Positions 1 through 12,767 of a stretch of DNA of 64,000 bases are shown in pieces; within the stretch, counting starts at the first letter, position 1; each line of letters opens with the position of its first letter. Under the pieces are notes generated by a model that saw only the letters and a list, made by a program, of their open reading frames with translations, did no database searches and was not told the origin of the DNA. A program made the translations under genes and the position numbers. The DNA comes from Sitta carolinensis (taxonomy: Eukaryota > Chordata > Aves > Passeriformes > Sittidae): NCBI GenBank assembly GCA_032173965.1, contig JAVUNC010000006.1, forward strand, positions 37,357,870-37,421,869, read 5' to 3'.

Positions 1-992
1 TGCATTCCTACATGAATACTAATCCTACAGTCAATAACATGAGGAAAAGTAACAGAATCAGTGCTCACATTTATATTTTTGAGATCAGAAACAAAATTAT
101 TCTTTTCCTATTTTTACTCTTCTCTTTTCTGTCTTTTCCTTTTCTTGTCCTGAATTTCCCTGATTCTCTTTCCCTCAATTTCTGAGATGATCAATATCCA
201 TCTTCCTCTTTGGGCAATTTCATTCACTAGTCCAGCTGAACATGCACACAGAATAAAAAGTAACTCAGTTTTCAGGATATATCATGAAAACAGGTAGTCC
301 TAGAAGGGATCTTAAGAAGGGGCTCAACATTCATGGTCATTGTACTTGGCTTTGTGAGAGCATTGCCTTTTGCTAAGATAATTTTCCTTCATTATTTATG
401 CATATAGATATAAATTCTAACAGTAACTTTAAACAGAACAAGTATGTCCAATAGTTCCACTGCTTGGAAGGCTGTCTCAGCACAGCTCAACAGATGTTCA
501 GTACCAGCACCTGCTGTGCCCTTCAATCACAGCCTGCACTCCTACTGCCTGTGGGTTTAAATGAGGGTGGAGAATAACAGCACCTCAGATTCATTTACTT
601 GCAAGATAACAGCAATCAAATTTACAGTTTTTAGCTAAGAATTGCATTATCTTTTGCTGAAATGTAATCATATCTGAGCTATTACAAGAGTGACTCTTTA
701 ACAACAGACAGTGTAACTACAGATTAAGACAGGAAGATAGATTATATTATGAACAACTTGAATTAGGAAAATTTTATTGGTTAAAGATCAGCTATCCAAG
801 TTGAAACAGATCCAGGACATTAGATCTAATATTTCTGTTTTATAAAAAAAAAAAAATCAGCAGATCTTCTCTTGCAAAAACCATCCAGCATATCATCTGA
901 TGTCAGAGCACACAGATATGCCAGACATACATAATTAGAAAGCATATAAAATTCAAATGCAGTGATAGTCATAAAATTTCCAGACAATACAA

Positions 993-993
<1 letters not shown>
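1..993. other. Non-coding sequence, no gene seen
   Basis: This is AT-rich DNA with stop codons frequent in all six frames. A pyrimidine-rich stretch lies around 100-180 and a short A tract around 843-856. I see no repeat family, RNA gene or exon that I can support here. Confidence 0.6.

Positions 994-1024
<31 letters not shown>
994..1024 (+). repeat. Poly-A tract, A31
   Basis: An uninterrupted run of 31 A residues follows a short AC-containing lead-in. A canonical AATAAA is not present just upstream and I found no flanking direct repeats. It is therefore better read as a mononucleotide microsatellite than as the tail of a processed pseudogene. Confidence 0.9.
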
Positions 1025-1025
<1 letters not shown>

Positions 1026-4000
1026 CAAAAGTATTCTGGATTTCCCATTATTAAGAATGTTGCCATAAAGATGAACTTAAAGTATCTAGTCAAAAAAGCA
1101 CAGAAGAATTCCAGGTTGATTCAGCTGATCCCAAGGCTGGGCATGCATTCATCTATGCCTGGAATTCAGAGCTCAGGAAGGGGACAGGCTATGCTTTTTC
1201 CCTTCTGTTACTGATACCTGATGCCTTGAGTGTCTCAGCAGAAAATCAAGATGCACACAAAACACAAGAAAATTATGTCTTCCAGCTTCCGCAGAACCCC
1301 AATTAAACTCCATTCAGCAGCTGAGAGCAACAGAGAAAGCAAAACTTGCATCTGTTACTGTTGCTGCAGTTGGAGGTGTGAGCTACCCAGGAGATTTGCC
1401 AGACTCCTCAGCCTCTGAGCAAACCAGAAGGGAGAAAGATGAACTTATGCCAAGGCATGAGCTGTTTCCAAATGCAGCAACCTGTGCAGAACCAGAAGGT
1501 CACAGTCTGCAGCTGGCCCAACTACAAGTGAGACAGAGGGAACGTTCTTAACAAGCATCAAATTGCCAGACAGGAAAAAGAGGCTTGGGTGCTAATCTGT
1601 TCAGAATGAGGAGCTGGTCTGGGATAAACTGAGAGAGAGGGTGAGAAACATGTGGGAACTGTTTGTTCCTTTGTCTGATAGACACCCTGCTTCAGTATTC
1701 TGGTAGACTACTTAGTCTGCTCTGTACATCTGGGATAGATTCACCTTACACCTCCTTTGAAGAAGGCAGGGTGTGAGATGATAGGGACTTTCACTGCTTT
1801 GTTTCCCAGACCCCTCTGTTCTGGTTTTCCAGAATGGCCCCCATCTGCTCCTCGTCTGAGCTTTTGGCCCCAGTTTGAGTGTAGCATTGCTTTGACTGTC
1901 ACTGACATCACTGGATTGCAAACTATCGTCTCCGTGTATTTCCCAAGGCACTGCTTCTATTTGTCTCTATTTCTTGTAAAAAGATTTGTAATGAAATTAA
2001 AACTTAGGAAACTAGAAGGTATCCTCCAGTTTCAGAGGTCACAATAGGAATCTCAAGCAAATATTTGTCAGAAGTAGAAGCTATTATTCCTAGCCAGTTG
2101 GTTGTTTTACAGATTCCCTTCTATTCATTCACCTTTAGAATTAAATTGTGATTGTATTTCAAAGATATCTAAAGTTCAAGAAGAGATATTTTATTCTCTC
2201 AAAGCCATGCTGAAACTTCAATAAAGAATAATTTAATTCAGAGGAAAAAGGATTTAAAAAGAAAGAGAGAAAAAAAAATCTCTTAAAGAAAATTGCTTTC
2301 ATTTCTCTTTAGGGAAGTTTTATACTGAATCCCAGACTGCCTTTCCAGAAGACTAGTACCAGTGTTTGGCTTTAAAAATCTATGTAATAGATTTGGAGAA
2401 GCCTTAGTACTGAAGCACAGCTGTTTAATTTTCTTCTCTTTCCAAAGTAGTTCTATGCCACATTTTGAGACTAATCCGACCTAGATTGTTTGGGTTGAGG
2501 ACCATTCTCTGATGGTCTGAAAATTTTAGCTATGACTTTGGTATACCATGCTGCATCACTGAAGATAACAAGAGCTTGGTTGATGTCTTCAGTGGAACAC
2601 AACCATATGTTAAAGGAGCACCATGGTTTCTTCCACCTAAAGCTGGATATATAAATGTCATATGACCCCTGCAGTCATGACAACACCAGGAATGAGGTCA
2701 TGAGGTCCACTCTTTTAAGGAACAAGCAGTCTGGCTTGAGGGAAGATAATACTAAAATGCAGCAACAAGTAAGGATTAAAGAAGTAAAGGCAGAAATGGC
2801 AGGATTTATGACTGCAGACATATTGACTAAATGAGCCATAAAATAATGACTCAATATTCCTCCGAGTAACAATTAGAAATTGCAATTTAATAGGAAAAGG
2901 CAATCAAAATTCACAGACACAGTCTAGGAGAAGCAAAGCTGGAGCCTACCCAAAGCCTCAGTGAATGGAGTGCACAGTCCTTCACTGAAGATCTCCTTTG
3001 GGACCTTCACTGCAAGAGAAATCTCTCATTAAGCAGGCCCTTGTTTTTACATCTTATTAGGGAAGTTAGAAGTCTAACATCCAACTCTTTCTGACTCTTC
3101 TCAGTCTCCTGAACAGCGTGATTTCTTGGCTCTAGCAATGGAAACTATGGAATCAATGAAAACTATAGGATCAAAGGACTAGGTTTCACTAGTGGAGCAT
3201 GGGTATTCAATTTTTTCCCACTAAGTCTGTCTACTACAAACAATCCCTTGGCTGAAAAATTGGTGTCCTCACTCCACACTTCAGGCTTTTCACAAAGGCT
3301 GATAGACAGATGGCAGACAGCAATTTCATTGTGAGCCTGCAGTGAGAGGAAGCTTTTTGTCTGCTGTGAAAAGTTGGTGAGTGCCAGTGGGCACCTTTTC
3401 ACTGAGAAATATACTGATGTTCAGTGAAAATATCCAGGACATTATATTGATATGCAGGGATCTTACTTGGTTTCCCTGGATCAGCAGCCAGGCTTTTGTC
3501 TGTCTCCTCATTTCCTCTTTTAAGCCAGCCCCAATTCCACCCAGTGATTAGTGTAAGGCTTCTCTAAATCATAGGCTCAGCACCTTGCTGCTGCCGCATG
3601 AACATGTCACTGCTCTTTTCTACAAGTGTGATGAGGCTGCCCACAGATTCAGGGTGGGTAATTAAAGGTTTGTGGGAACTGCTCTGTTTTCAGATAAGTA
3701 TTGTTTTACAGAAAAGGAAACATATCTACATGCTGAGAATAGAAACCTCTTCACCAGTGCCTACGAACAGCTCATATAAAAAGCCAGAGTGCATACAAGC
3801 TTCATATCTGCATACTGGCAAGTTCTGTCCTTTTTTACACCAGGTATGTGCCAGTGCAGCTCTGTTCTTGCAGCAGAGTCACTTTTGCAATTTAAGTGGA
3901 AAGCCGACACCAAACAACTAAAATGCCTCAAGAATATTTTAGATTACTAGGATATAACTACATCCCTCTCTCCAAACTTGGCTAAAAGCTTAGGAACCAT

Positions 4001-6235
4001 TTTAAAGTGTCTGAACTTGGCAGAATTAGAAGACGAACTGCAGATCTCTGATCTAAGCCTTCTCACCCTTCCATATCTGTCTCAGCAGCAATGTGTTTTT
4101 ACCACAATTCTTTACAAACACCTATATGTGGTGTTTTTCCTTAAAAATTAAGCAGTGTATGGCTTCTTATTTTTTAACTGAGATCCAAGATCTATATTTT
4201 GATCTGTAAGACATTTTCCAAGTAATGCCCTTCACTACCTTGCTGCAGCTTGTTATGAATATGAAACATGGTATGAGGTTTGTTGGACTATCAACCTGGA
4301 ATTTTGCTGTCCTAATAAATTTTGGGTCTTTTTTCTCCCCTAATCCTCTTTTTTTATCCACTGGCCCATTTGATACACCTATGACATTCTGCTTCACAGC
4401 CAGTTTTCTGGAATAAAGAATTTGTTACCTGACAGTAAAATTCCTGATGTAACAGGGTGCCAATGCTTGACTGATTTCTGAAGTATTATCATGTTAATAA
4501 TGCAGCCTGTAAATGAATGGCATCATCTGGAATATAAATAATAACCAGGTAAAATTTTGTTAATGTAATCCAGTGCTTTAAAAAACACAACATGAAAACA
4601 TTCTAAATGGAGCCTAGTATTTTGTTTCCTTTCTGATTAAAAAGAAGTCAGATTGCTCGGTGCTCTTTCTGTTGCAGGCTGATTTGCAAGCATCACCACC
4701 TTCCCAAATACTCACAGATTCTGCGGGTGATGGACCTTGTCAGGAAAGTGCAATGTGATATCGAGCTGCATAAATTGCTTTTTGTGTCCCTTCCCCTGAA
4801 TGTGTACAATTTACAGAAAGGAAAAAATTGAAGAGAAATTGCTGAAAAATGTTGCTTTTCCTGGGCACATTCCTTAGCACATTTCCGCTGTACTCACTTC
4901 TTTCACTCAAACAGACTCTTTTCATTTTGCCTATTTCCTTGGTTTATTATTATTTTTCTCCCTACCCATTTTAATTTCTTTTCTTCCTAAAGAGCTGTTT
5001 TTAACAGCTGCATCTCCAGCTGTCAAGTGAATAATTCAGGGTAAATTTCTCACCATTTCAAGAATTGTTCCACAAAATACTTTAAACAGTCTTCAAGTTT
5101 GTCAGAAAAAGCTTCACATGACAGCTGCATGCACAGAGTGCTTTATTAGTGGACAATACAGCTCTTTGCAACATGTGCTTAACCTTTGCTTTCCTTTGAG
5201 CAAGTAATTTATTGCAGACATTGTTACCACTGTTGACAATGATCCTGCCCTTGAGGACTTAGGTTTTCAAAGCCTTCTTTCCAAAGGATCTTTGATGCTT
5301 TTTTGACTCTCAGTGAAATTTTGAAAATATACCATCCAGCACCATATACTGTGATGAAATGCAAATTAATGTAATTAAAGAGAGTTCTATAGATAAGGTA
5401 TTACAGCTGACCATGGCTGTCTAATCACAGGGAATCAGCTGTCAGTGTTCAGTAGCTAAAAGTTTTCCAGTACCCTTCAAACTTATTTAGAGCTTAGAGC
5501 ATGGTTCTGCAGCAGTACTCTGTGCAGTAGACCTGTGTAATTCATCTCCCATACGCATCACATGGTTTAGAAAATAACTTCTTTTAACAACTAAAATATC
5601 TCAGAGATAATCAAACCTAAGGCACCCAAGTTCTCCTGATTTAGCTGAGAAATATGGTGTTTTCTGTGTAAATGGGGATAGGTAACAGATACCATATAGC
5701 ACACACAGTTTTTGAATGCTTGGAATCTGGTTTGAGAGGCAAATGTGTTTTCCCTTTCTTTTCACCAACTGACCCAAACACAGTCCTCAGATCTTTGCAC
5801 TCACCAAGTTGCAGATGTTTTATTTTATTTGAGAATTCTCTCTTAAAACTCAGGGGCCTCCTTTCTAACAGAAAAAAAATTTGTCTTCTATCTAGCCTTG
5901 TCAGATACCACTTCTGTATCAAATAGGCCAACATTCAGGATCTGTAATTAGAGCTGCTGTTTCCCTCAAATGAAATAGGAAACTTAATAAAAACTCAGTA
6001 GAAACAAATAAAACTCCACTCAGGTCAGCTTCATCAACAATTAAATATGATTCTAGTATTCATTTCCTCAGACTGTCATGTTTCAGGCATTGGCTTGAAC
6101 CTGACACACATTAAGTTTCTTACCACACCCAGTGCTTAGCATGATAAACTTGGGCTTTATATTTGACTCTGATTTCCCTCAGTAATACCTGCTCAGCAGC
6201 TCAGAGCAGATATTCCAGGAGGACTGCACTGTCAC
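1025..6235. other. Non-coding sequence with chance open frames
   Basis: No recognisable gene. The longest stop-free stretch I traced by hand runs from 1222 to 1551 on the plus strand, about 110 codons. It has no ATG in its first two thirds and no known domain. An acceptor-like site ends at 4678 and is described separately. The rest is AT-rich unique sequence with short A and T runs, such as around 2263-2280. Confidence 0.5.
4679..4753 (+). other. Weak candidate exon after an acceptor-like site
   Basis: A pyrimidine-rich stretch ending in TTGCAG at 4678 is followed by 25 open codons, ending in TGA at 4754-4756. The reading begins ADLQASPPSQILTDSAG. There is no convincing donor nearby, and I do not recognise the peptide. 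Acceptor look-alikes of this quality are frequent in AT-rich introns, so this is only a position to test against RNA data. Confidence 0.12.
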
Positions 6236-6309
6236 GGACACTGTAGACTCCTATTTCAACTGTTATTTTACATGGACAGTGTAGACTTTTATTTCAATGG
6301 TTAATTTAA
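6236..6309 (+). repeat. Imperfect tandem duplication, 38-bp period
   Basis: Two adjacent copies begin at 6236 and 6274. Both start GGACA and share TGTAGAC and TATTTCAA in register, with roughly five or six mismatches over 35 aligned bases. The copies have diverged, so the duplication is not recent. It has no coding meaning that I can see. Confidence 0.85.
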
Positions 6310-7670
6310 AACTATACAGCTATTTTGTAAAGGCTCCTGAAGAAACAGAGTGACACAGTCTCTGCTCATGTTTGAATATCTACTGTACATATCACAAAAG
6401 TGACCCTGAAGGCTGATAGTGATACATCATCTTCTTGCAGGTGATAAAGTTTGCCTTAGAAGATGGACTTTCAGCTACTTTTCAAAAATCAATGAGTCAT
6501 AGGTACTGTGAGTAAGACACTCCACAGCATTTAAAGCCAATATTAACAATTCTCAGTTATCACATGGATGGTAACCAAAATGAAAAGCCATAAATTTATT
6601 CTGTGCCCCTCTTCTCCAGCCCCATGCTGAGGCAAAAGCTGATCATTATCCTATTGATTCTGGCTGGCGATGGTGTAGAGTAAATCACAAAATCAGATAA
6701 CCTTGTTTTCCAGCCTTTGTAAACTAATTATGTCTATTAATCACAGAGACCTCAGAACCTGTCCCCCACACTAAAAGAATTTCTGCAGCAGAAACATCTT
6801 CCATTTTCTTTCCAATTTTGTATTGCCTCGCTAAAGCAAAATACACTTCATTATCTTTTCCCAACACGTTAATGAGATGAGCAAATCTATTTCTAAGATT
6901 AATTAAGAAACTCATGAAGAAGTTTCAAAAGTATAAACAATCAAAACAGTTACCCTCTTTTAGAAACAACTCACCAGAATCCACTGGAAAACATAATACA
7001 TAGGGGAAAAAAATTATTAGTCTCCGCTCTGTTGATTCACACTAAATGAAGGATCATCATGGGCATGCTTCATATTTTTCTCAACTGTTATATAAGTTGA
7101 TAAGCCCTATTTCCTACATGACAAAGTCCACTGCAGAAAAATTCTGTTTCAAAGCAAGTTCAAGCACCTTTATTTTGTGTACAGAATTTGCACAGGATGC
7201 TAACCTGAGAGACCAGAAACTTTGGTAAGTAAAACACACAGGTTCACTGCATTGCCTCAAGCAGATTCAATACCAGCCAGACATCTGTCTGATGGTAAAT
7301 ATGCAGCCTTTGCTTGATTGTTGTTGACAAACATGGACCAAATCTTGCCATGGACAGCACAGGAATCTCTTAATGTGTCTCTAAGCAATGTTCAGCAGTG
7401 TCAGACAGCCAACTACAAAAGCACTTGGCTGTGATGTGGGACCAACCGTGGAATAGGAGTTTATGAGGCGACAGAAGAACAAAGGATACAGAACAAAGAG
7501 TAGAACATGAGAACGATGAAGTCTTTTAAAAAGACAAAGCAGTATAACTGGTTGGGGATTTTCCATTCATTCAAGTGGTTTTTTTTCCAATTAAAATGTT
7601 CTCTTTTGCTAAATTTCTGTTGGATACCTTTCCCCAAAAATGAACAAGAGGAAGACAATGAAAAGAGAAA
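6310..7670. other. Non-coding sequence, no gene seen
   Basis: AT-rich unique DNA. A minus-strand frame at 6724-6915 gives 63 residues with a plausible-looking composition. It has no domain I recognise and no supporting splice or promoter signal. A GTAAGT donor look-alike sits at 7223 at the end of another short frame on the plus strand, again without further support. Confidence 0.5.
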
Positions 7671-7710
7671 GGACAGGACAGGATAGAACAGGACAGGACA
7701 GGACAGGACA
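7671..7710 (+). repeat. (GGACA)n pentanucleotide microsatellite
   Basis: Eight consecutive pentamers, two of them with a single substitution (GGATA, GAACA). The minus-strand reading (TGTCC)n produces the repeating SCPVL peptide of a spurious frame. This is a simple repeat and is likely to be length-polymorphic. Confidence 0.95.
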
Positions 7711-10700
7711 GGAGTGAGGCTGAACAGCAGGGCAAGGAAAGGGAAATACGTTTAGAGAAGGATTTCTCTGTACATTTGTCCAAAAGTTTATCTGAAATGT
7801 GGGAATCTGTACTTTTGCATTCTCAGGCAAGCTCCTTTCTTTCTCCTTTTAGGAAAGAGCTGCCCAAAAGGTAAAATCCAGCCTGACCATCTGTTTCAGT
7901 TAGGCTGCCAAGGTAAAATTTGACCCTCCCAGGTATATAGGGATAAAACAGGTGACTCTTTAGAAAATTTTCCAGCATTTCTTTCTATGGATTTTAGATT
8001 TCAGGATTCTTACTTTAATTTTCAAAGTCCCTTTAAATAGCTGAAATGGCAGTCACCTATTAATATAGCACAAACATTTCTGTCTTTTCAATTTGGCCCT
8101 AAAAATAGATAAGATTATAGCACACTATCAGAACCATCAGAGATTTCTTGTGTTTATCTCACTCTTGTATTTTTCATGTGTTTCATTCAGTCTGTGAATG
8201 TGTGTTCCTAAGGAGAATAAAGCAGCCTCACTACTTGGCTTCATTTTACTAAAAGTCCTTTTTCCCCTTTTAAGTATCAGTGAAGAATTTCTTGGGTTTT
8301 GTGTTCTGCATCCAGAAATATTTCAATTCAAGTGAAACACAATAATATTTTTTTCCAGAAGTCATTGAAGCTATTACCAAAGTATAAAAGGGCATCATGT
8401 AATATAAACGTAGTAAATTTACAACCATGAAGCCAGTGAAGGTTATTGTGGTTTTTCTAATATACTCAGAAGAATAATTCAAAAACCCCAAGCCAGTGCT
8501 TTTAAAACAACAGTTTTTTACCTAGCAGTATCATTTGCAGGAATATATACATAAACTTAGAAATAAGTTAGTGCACCATATATTGAATGAAGGCTTGCAA
8601 TTAAAATTTGGGTTGTGCATTTCACATACATTCTTATTTTAACAGAAATTTCAGTAGACTGATAAAAGAAACAAGCCACAGTATTACCTTCATGTCTGGT
8701 GATTTATTGCAAGTTCAAATAAACATGAAAATTTGATAATATTTAGAATTTGTTACACTATCCATGCTCTCATATGTTAAAGATTTTCATTAACTATGGT
8801 GCTTATATTAAACTGTTACCATTTATATAAATTGACTATATGATCTATTTGTGCAAAACTAGTATCAATCAATTCTGTAGTTCATGCTTGGACTGTGCTT
8901 AGTATGCTGAGGAGTTGATCCACAATGTTCTCAGGCCCCATATAGTCATAAAGAAATAATAGTTCACATCCACACCACTATACTCAACACCACTAAAAAA
9001 TAATCACTCTTTGGTCATCTAGAGGTTCTTATAGCCTTATGTTAATACAAACCTTTAACTAACAAATAATATAAAATGCAGTAAAATACAATAAAATAAA
9101 GGAGCAAGTATATTTATTTCTGTCCTATTTTAGAACAAGACTGGGATCTTTAAAATATTTTCATGGCAAGGAAAAAAAATGAAAGGTAGCCATGTGAAAT
9201 GTTGGATCTGCCTTGTCTATCCTGCTGCCAAATCTAAGGGGTGGATGACCATAAGATGTATCTATGTTAAAAAGAGCTGGTTGTCAGAGGAGGAATGAGA
9301 AGCTGTCTGCAGCAGCTTGCAGAGTGTGTGATCAACAGGTTGTAATTAATTCCCAAGAGAATGGAAATAACTTGGAGAAATCACATCAAACTAGAGCCTG
9401 GAGGTGAACACAGGTGTGCCTGTATGTCTCTTTAGTATTTCACTGCAGGGCAGTAGCACATCAATAATCATTCTACCTTTAAAGTAACTTTAAAATATGT
9501 TTCTTTTCAAAGCAGAAGAGCTCTTCAGAAGAAAATCTTTTTTAAATCATATGCTCAACAAAGCCTCTCTCAAGGCCATCTAAGGAAAAGTGTGGAAAAC
9601 TGCAAATCTTACTGGGCTTGCCTGTTTGCTTGTGTTAGCAACCAATAACATACTGTACATTAATGGTACATTAATGTCTTTACCTGGAAAACTTGAATTA
9701 CAGGACTGAAAAATATGTGTCTCCATTCCAATACAATCATAAAGTTGTGTTCTTAAGGGAGTTATTATAATCAAATAACCCACTGGGTTGAAGCTTCCTT
9801 GTGATAAGATCTCTTGTACTGAAAAACTTCTGCTTCTCCATAAAACAAAACGTTCACTAAACTTACTGCAGGTTGAAGAGAAAAATCATAGGAAAATACA
9901 TTGATTCTTATTGAAACAAATGCTGTTTTTTAAAGTCTGAAATCCTGAAATGAACCAATGGCTGCGCTTGATGTTTTTGAACAGTTGGCTCATAGGACTT
10001 TGGTTTGTCATGTGGTGGGAGGGGTTATTTTACCATGGAGTAGTAGGAATCACAGCCTTCAACATTTTTTTTCCGTAGATACATGAAAAGATCAAATTTA
10101 CAAGATTCTGCAGCAGGAATCATATGGCTAGCCTTTAATAACCCTTTATTTCACAACTCCATGAGTACTGTGTCTGGAGAATAGTGCTACAAACACCGCC
10201 GAAGTTCTCGTTGGTTGCTAAAGTATTTTCAGTATGCTGCAGAAAGGCACTGAGGGACAGGTGGGCAGATCAGAGGCATGTGTGCAAAGAACAATTTATA
10301 CCTAATCTTTTCTGTAAATAGACAGTTCTCCATCACTGAAGTGATGGAGTCATCACTCCATCATCCATTACACTGAAAATGTAAACCTTAGGAGAAGATG
10401 ACTGCACTTGGAGCTACTGTGCAGAACAGGCATCAAGGTACTTCCCCTCCTGCATCCTGCACCCACATGTAATGTGCAATAAACCTGTGATTCCCAGTTC
10501 ATAATGTGATAAAAGGAAGTGTTTTGTGAAAGACAAAGGGATCAAGATCAGGGGAAAGAAACCTTAGCCAAATCAAAACAAAACAAAACAAACAAAAAAC
10601 CATCATGAAGACTTGGGACCTGGCAGTAATGAGAAAGGCAAGGCAGTGAACAGTCACAAGACATGGGATACAAAATAAGGAGCCAGGTAGAGCAAGATAC

Positions 10701-10971
10701 TCTGGACAGAAGGCAAGAAATAGTATCTAGAATTTATGAATGATGCTCGTTACCTCAACCTGCACTGGAAAATTTTCATCCTGAATATTAAGTACCTATT
10801 TCCAGTGTGACAAACACCTGGCAAAAAATTGATCCACAGAAGTCTATAAAGTGTTGGTAGGAGAGCAACTGTCAGCTGTCCCACTACAGACCCTATGGGA
10901 CTTATATTTATGCAGCTTCCAGAATCTGAAATCTCATAAATTCACAGACTTAATGTAGGTAAATATAATTT
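7711..10971. other. Non-coding sequence with one complex hairpin
   Basis: No gene seen. An (AAAAC)n-like patch occupies about 10575-10600. A set of overlapping inverted repeats lies at 10328-10363 and has its own entry. The rest is unique AT-rich sequence whose open frames are short. Confidence 0.5.
10328..10363. repeat. Overlapping inverted repeats, two alternative hairpins
   Basis: CTCCATCACT (10328-10337) is the exact reverse complement of AGTGATGGAG (10340-10349). TGATGGAGT (10342-10350) is also the exact reverse complement of ACTCCATCA (10355-10363). The middle arm can therefore pair with the left or the right flank but not with both at once. These pairings are read directly; any biological role is unknown. 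Confidence 0.9.
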
Positions 10972-11084
10972 AAAAAAACAAAACAAAACAAAACAAACAA
11001 ACAAAAAAACCCAAAAAACCCAAAACAAAACAAACAAAAAAACACAAACTAAAACAAAAACAACAAACAAACAAACAAACAAAG
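10972..11084 (+). repeat. A/C-rich simple repeat, (AAAC)n and (AAAAC)n
   Basis: About 113 bp composed almost only of A with interspersed C, with runs of AAAC and AAAAC units and one substituted patch near 11047-11050. It is a low-complexity simple repeat. In birds such tracts often arise from expansion of A-rich sequence. No adjacent retroposon body is recognisable. Confidence 0.92.
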
Positions 11085-12767
11085 ACTAAAACCACTGATC
11101 ATAATGATGTAATGATGTTGGCTATTTGAAAGAAATATTATTCCCTCCAGTATACTAGCATCTCCATATACTGTGGTCCTGGAAAATACTACTCAGATAG
11201 GTTATAGTGGCTTAAATAACTTTTGCTCACCTAAATGTCAATAGCACTTTTGAGAAGAACAAGGACATTAATTCAGCCCCTCAGTTAATGCCCTGCTAAA
11301 GTACTATAATGTCCTCTTGTGCCAAATTGCTCATACAATTCAAACTGCTATTTTTCATTCTGTCATAAACTGTTGCACACATTTATATTGTTGTAAATTG
11401 CTGTAGAGGTAGCCAAGTTTCAGTAATGCAGAATAAGCACACAAATTTCATAGAGCTGTCACCAGAATGCACACATGCTTTCAGTACAGCCAAGCTACAG
11501 CATTCCACCAAAACTAGCTACAGTGTCCTAAGCACACACCTGGAATAAGCATTACAGACCTCTATCTCAGATCCTAATGAAAGTAAGTTGTATTAATTTC
11601 CTAGTGAAACATGCAAAATACCAATTTGAATAAAGAATCAGGATTATTAAACGTTAGATTAAGAGGCTTGAAAGATGGGAATTTTTCAGCTGATGATTCA
11701 TTCCATATTTCAGAGCCACAGCACAAGGTGTACAAAGCTAGCTGCTTTAAATCACCTTGCATTTACCATACACAGAAGCTTGTTGTTCTTACTCTTGAAG
11801 TGCTGTAATGCAAGGTGATTTATGCAGTCTTATCCCTTGGAGAAAGGCTATTCCTCAGTTAATGACAACTGCCCCATAGTAACTCTGAGATGATTTGAAA
11901 TTGTTTACTCTTGTGTGAGAATTTGAGATTTTAACACTGTTAAGGATTAGGAAGGGAAAGAAATTTACTGTTTTAGATGATGGAAAGTTTGGCGTTGTTC
12001 GACTAACAGTGAATTCTGTCACATAAAAAATAACAGAAGAGGAAGATTTGTTCATTTATAGCTGACATAGCTGTCTAGAAAAAACCTGGAATCCTTCAGA
12101 GAGAAAGAACCTTAAAGATGAAGATAATAGCTGCTAAATTAATTTCAGGCTAGCATCATATCGCTTTGTCTACAAACTTAGATTGGTGTATCAGCAGACA
12201 GTGAATCCCAGACAACTTAACCTCAGGGGAAACCTTTGGACTCATACCAGTTGAGTCTCATACTTTCTATGGCAGATCTCAAAAGGGCTTCTAGAAGATC
12301 CACAGCACAAGTGAAAAGTGAAGCAATAGAGAGCTAGTGCTACAAGAACTCATTAAATAATTAATTTGTTGAATTCAGATTATTTTTCATTGTGTAAATT
12401 TGTTAATTCTTCAGACACCATAGTGAATAACTACCTTAATAAAATATATTTTACCCATCTGAATGTCAGCTAAGTTCAGTGTTTGCATTTTGCTGCATTT
12501 CAATAGTCTCTGCCTTTACTCTCTGAAGAAGAACAACATGCCTGCCTTCCTCTTGTGCCAAAAGATAGGCAGGAGGATAACTGATATTAGCATCAGATAC
12601 ACAACTGACAGTGGTTCAATGAAGGGATAACTGTTCTAATGGGTTTTATTCTTTTTATTTAATTTAATTAGTTTTTTCTCTCCAGCATGAGAAATTATCT
12701 GAAACTCCTCAAAACCCTTGAGTTTTTATTCTTTCTTGAAAAAAATTACAATACCTTATTAAGTTAT
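11085..12767. other. Non-coding sequence containing a long inverted repeat
   Basis: No gene seen. The notable structure is the inverted repeat at 11742-11827, listed separately. Several short AT-rich frames occur on both strands with no recognisable product. Confidence 0.5.
11742..11827. repeat. Inverted repeat, 16-bp perfect stem, precursor-like hairpin
   Basis: The arm at 11748-11763 (TAAATCACCTTGCATT) is the exact reverse complement of the arm at 11807-11822. Outside it, after a small 2x1 internal loop, CTGC (11742-11745) pairs with GCAG (11824-11827). The loop is about 43 nt with little internal pairing that I can see. The overall size, near 86 nt, is in the range of a microRNA precursor. 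The large loop and lack of a known mature sequence argue against calling it one. A small, decayed inverted-repeat transposon is the other option, but no target-site duplication was identified. Confidence 0.8.

Noticed and set aside
1222..1551. 110-codon stop-free plus-strand stretch
   Set aside because: Its first ATG lies in its last third, it has no clear splice signals, and several frames of this length are expected by chance at this base composition.
7571..7830. Repeating SCPVL peptide frames on the minus strand
   Set aside because: They are the translation of the (GGACA)n microsatellite in different frames.
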